Positions 62,629 to 64,000 of a stretch of DNA of 64,000 nucleotides are shown piece by piece. The DNA is taken from positions 96,929-160,928 of the forward strand of contig CAYQLY010000005.1 of assembly GCA_964418605.1 (NCBI GenBank), written 5' to 3'. Under the pieces are notes generated by a model. It saw only the letters and a list, made by a program, of their open reading frames with translations, did not search any database and was not told the origin of the DNA. Position numbers and translations under genes: made by a program. The DNA is from CAYQLY01 sp964418605. Lineage in GTDB: Bacteria; Bacteroidota; Bacteroidia; Cytophagales; Cyclobacteriaceae. The first letter of the stretch is position 1, and every line of letters begins with the position of its first letter.

Positions 62629-63539
62629 TTTGTAAGTGTTTTATATGTTAAACGATATTCTGTGTTTGCTAAAAGTAAATTGAAGCGAATTGCTTCATTT
62701 GAATTTCTTGTATTATATCTAAAAACAAATTCGTCGACGTATTTTTGCAAATGTTTTCTGGAAGTGGAATGATATATGCCAAAAATTCCTCTTTTGAGTA
62801 AAGACCAAAATCCTTCTATTGTATTAGTATGTATCCTCCCATTTACATATTCCCCCTGATTATGTTTTACAACACTATGGTCGTAAATTTTACTTACTCC
62901 TTTGTATCCTAACCATTCGTCAGTATATATGCTTGCTGATTCTTTAACCAACTTAATTACTTCTGGGGTTAATTCGGCAGAACTAACATTGTCAACTTTC
63001 TTAGCTGAAAGTTTCCCCTCTCTTTCAATCATTCCAAGTATAGGGGTTTTATCTTTTGTACTTCTACCTTGAGATGACTCTATTTTTTTATTATTATGAC
63101 GATTCTTATTTTTCCCACCTACATAAGTTTCATCTATCTCAACTTCATTATCCAACTCATTATGGTTTCCTATCCCAAAACAATTGCGTATACGTTGTAA
63201 CATAAACCAAGCAGTCTTTTGGGTTACATCAATGTCTTTTGAAAGTTGAATAGAACTAATTCCTTTTTTATGAGAAGTAACAACATAGATAGCCAAAAAC
63301 CATTTCTGTAATTCTATCTTTGTGTTATCGAAAAGCGTTCCTGTGCGAACGTTAAAATATTTCCCAGTATTCTTACACTTATATTTATTACCTTTACATT
63401 TATATACTTTAGACGACGAATCAAAAGGAGAAACAACATCTTTGTTCCAACGCAAATCTTCTAAGTGATTAATGCAAGTTTCCTCATCTGGGAAAACCTT
63501 TAAAAGGTCTAAAATTGAATTGAAATCTACATTTATCAT
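62625..63539 (-). CDS. IS1595-family transposase
   Basis: 304 residues. The N-terminus has the family's zinc-ribbon-like region, of which only the half KVYKCKGNKYKCKNTGKYF is obvious, followed by NVRTGTLFDNTKIELQKWFL, a form familiar in Bacteroidota members. A helix-turn-helix (ISSIQLSKDIDVTQKTAWFM) binds the ends. The catalytic core shows EIDETYVGGKNKNRHNNKK (first acidic residue), SIYTDEWLGYKG (second), and HTNTIEGFWSLLKRGIFGIY (third). No frameshift or stop is present, so it is probably active. It overlaps the P63C gene by four bases. Confidence 0.93.
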   Translation of the reverse strand: MINVDFNSILDLLKVFPDEETCINHLEDLRWNKDVVSPFDSSSKVYKCKGNKYKCKNTGKYFNVRTGTLFDNTKIELQKWFLAIYVVTSHKKGISSIQLSKDIDVTQKTAWFMLQRIRNCFGIGNHNELDNEVEIDETYVGGKNKNRHNNKKIESSQGRSTKDKTPILGMIEREGKLSAKKVDNVSSAELTPEVIKLVKESASIYTDEWLGYKGVSKIYDHSVVKHNQGEYVNGRIHTNTIEGFWSLLKRGIFGIYHSTSRKHLQKYVDEFVFRYNTRNSNEAIRFNLLLANTEYRLTYKTLTK

Positions 63540-63597
63540 ATACTAAGCGTTTTATATATGACAATTATAAGTATTTATTTACACAAAAACAAATTAT

Positions 63598-63624
63598 TTT
63601 GGTGTAAAATTATATATAGTTACC
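63598..63624 (-). repeat. Right terminal inverted repeat of the IS1595-family element
   Basis: Reads GGTAACTA ... TTTACACCAAA on the minus strand, 23 of 27 identical to the left end. Confidence 0.88.
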
Positions 63625-64000
63625 TAAAATTTATTTAACTCATAGATATATCCTAAAATGTAATGTGCTAAAAGCTCTCCCTTTTTATCTCCTTTTTTTA
63701 CAGAAACAATCAGTAGTTGATTAGCAAAATACACAACATTATCATTGTCCTTATTAATATATTTCTTAGCTAAATCATACATAGCAGTCCGCACTAATGT
63801 ATGTGCTGATGCTTCTAATTTTTCATCTTCAAGATTTTTAGCTTGCTCCATCACCCGATCAGCCCATTTAATGGCTTTATCACGATCATAGTATAGAGAG
63901 CAATATAAATGAAAAAATAGTTCACTTACTCTCAGATTCCCCAACAGAAATCCATCTCTGCTTCCTTGATCCAAGGATTTAATGATCACCTCATTGGCAT
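63624..64000 (-). CDS. TPR membrane protein, 5' fragment of the IS-disrupted gene (cut by window end)
   Basis: The frame is open to the window edge, so the start lies outside; the first start-like codon (GTG at 63989) is internal. The visible 125 residues are TPR-like helices: SELFFHLYCSLYYDRDKAIK, ASAHTLVRTAMYDLAKKYIN and KKGELLAHYILGYIYELNKF. The stop TAG is made of the first two bases of the target duplication plus the first base of the IS element, so it is an artefact of the insertion. The frame continues exactly into the fragment at 60380-61597 when the element is removed. Confidence 0.88.
   Translation of the reverse strand, partial: ANEVIIKSLDQGSRDGFLLGNLRVSELFFHLYCSLYYDRDKAIKWADRVMEQAKNLEDEKLEASAHTLVRTAMYDLAKKYINKDNDNVVYFANQLLIVSVKKGDKKGELLAHYILGYIYELNKF
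63625..63632. repeat. 8-bp target site duplication, right copy
   Basis: TAAAATTT directly outside the right inverted repeat, identical to 61602-61609. Confidence 0.9.

Larger units (their letters stand above)
61610..63624 (-). mobile_element. IS1595-family insertion sequence with P63C passenger gene
   Basis: 2,015 bp, flanked by an 8-bp target duplication (TAAAATTT). It carries, on the minus strand, the transposase gene (62625-63539) and a P63C-domain gene (61657-62628). The ends are inverted repeats of 27 bp (61610-61636 and 63598-63624) identical at 23 positions, starting GGTAACTA and ending TTTACACCAAA. The intact transposase, matched ends and perfect duplication point to a recent, complete insertion. 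Confidence 0.93.

Overview
The window is chromosomal DNA from an AT-rich member of the Bacteroidota, most likely a Cytophagales-like lineage. Support comes from the gene content: gldB gliding lipoprotein, S46 dipeptidyl-peptidase, DUF4175, TamB and AsmA proteins, Bacteroidota-type AMP nucleosidase, an OMP_b-brl_3 outer membrane protein, CK-start lipoproteins, and the near absence of Shine-Dalgarno sequences. Several promoters match the Bacteroidota pattern TTTG-N19/20-TAnnTTTG; the one before the lipoprotein at 45.4-46.7 kb is perfect. The species cannot be named from sequence alone.

Layout: 0-14 kb holds the 3' part of recG, a secreted hypothetical protein, a CNT nucleoside transporter, uvrC with a Fic AMPylase gene directly upstream, PBP1A, an alpha/beta hydrolase, a TerB-like protein, alanine dehydrogenase, an HsdR_N-like nuclease-fold protein and AMP nucleosidase. 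14-22.5 kb holds a large outer membrane barrel protein, a secreted protein, murI, ispD, ugd, a TerC-family protein, era and an initiator-type tRNA-Met. 22.5-31 kb holds a membrane TPR protein, a PiT phosphate transporter, lolA, ftsK, a TPR membrane protein and pdhA. 31-49 kb holds two tandem IPT/TIG lipoproteins, a ybeY / anti-sigma ATPase / DUF4175 run, a photolyase, tamB, tsaD, a carboxypeptidase-regulatory-type lipoprotein, gldB and a persulfide dioxygenase-rhodanese fusion. 49-60 kb holds a WG-repeat protein, a DPP7-like peptidase, an AsmA protein, two surface or secreted proteins and gdhA. 60-64 kb is a TPR gene split by a complete IS1595-family element.

Most of the window is housekeeping and envelope biogenesis. 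Two things stand out. First, small genes for peptides with a double-glycine leader are scattered through the gaps, at 9.8, 17.5, 58.4 and 60.1 kb, with a fifth candidate at 24.0 kb. All are on the minus strand and four lie just upstream of a strong hairpin terminator. Two of them (58.4 and 60.1 kb) share a Cys-x4-Cys pattern in a Gly/Ala-rich hydrophobic segment. Two of the five are linked on the same strand to a TPR protein with a C-terminal membrane segment, which suggests peptide-TPR receptor or export pairs. No peptidase-ABC exporter is in the window.

Second, the 2,015-bp IS1595-family element at 61610-63624 has 27-bp imperfect inverted ends and a perfect 8-bp target duplication. It carries a P63C-domain passenger gene overlapping the transposase gene by ATGA. 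Removing the element and one target copy restores one uninterrupted TPR reading frame. Also notable are two long palindromes before the Fic gene and a perfect 20-bp palindrome in the divergent promoter region of the persulfide dioxygenase gene.
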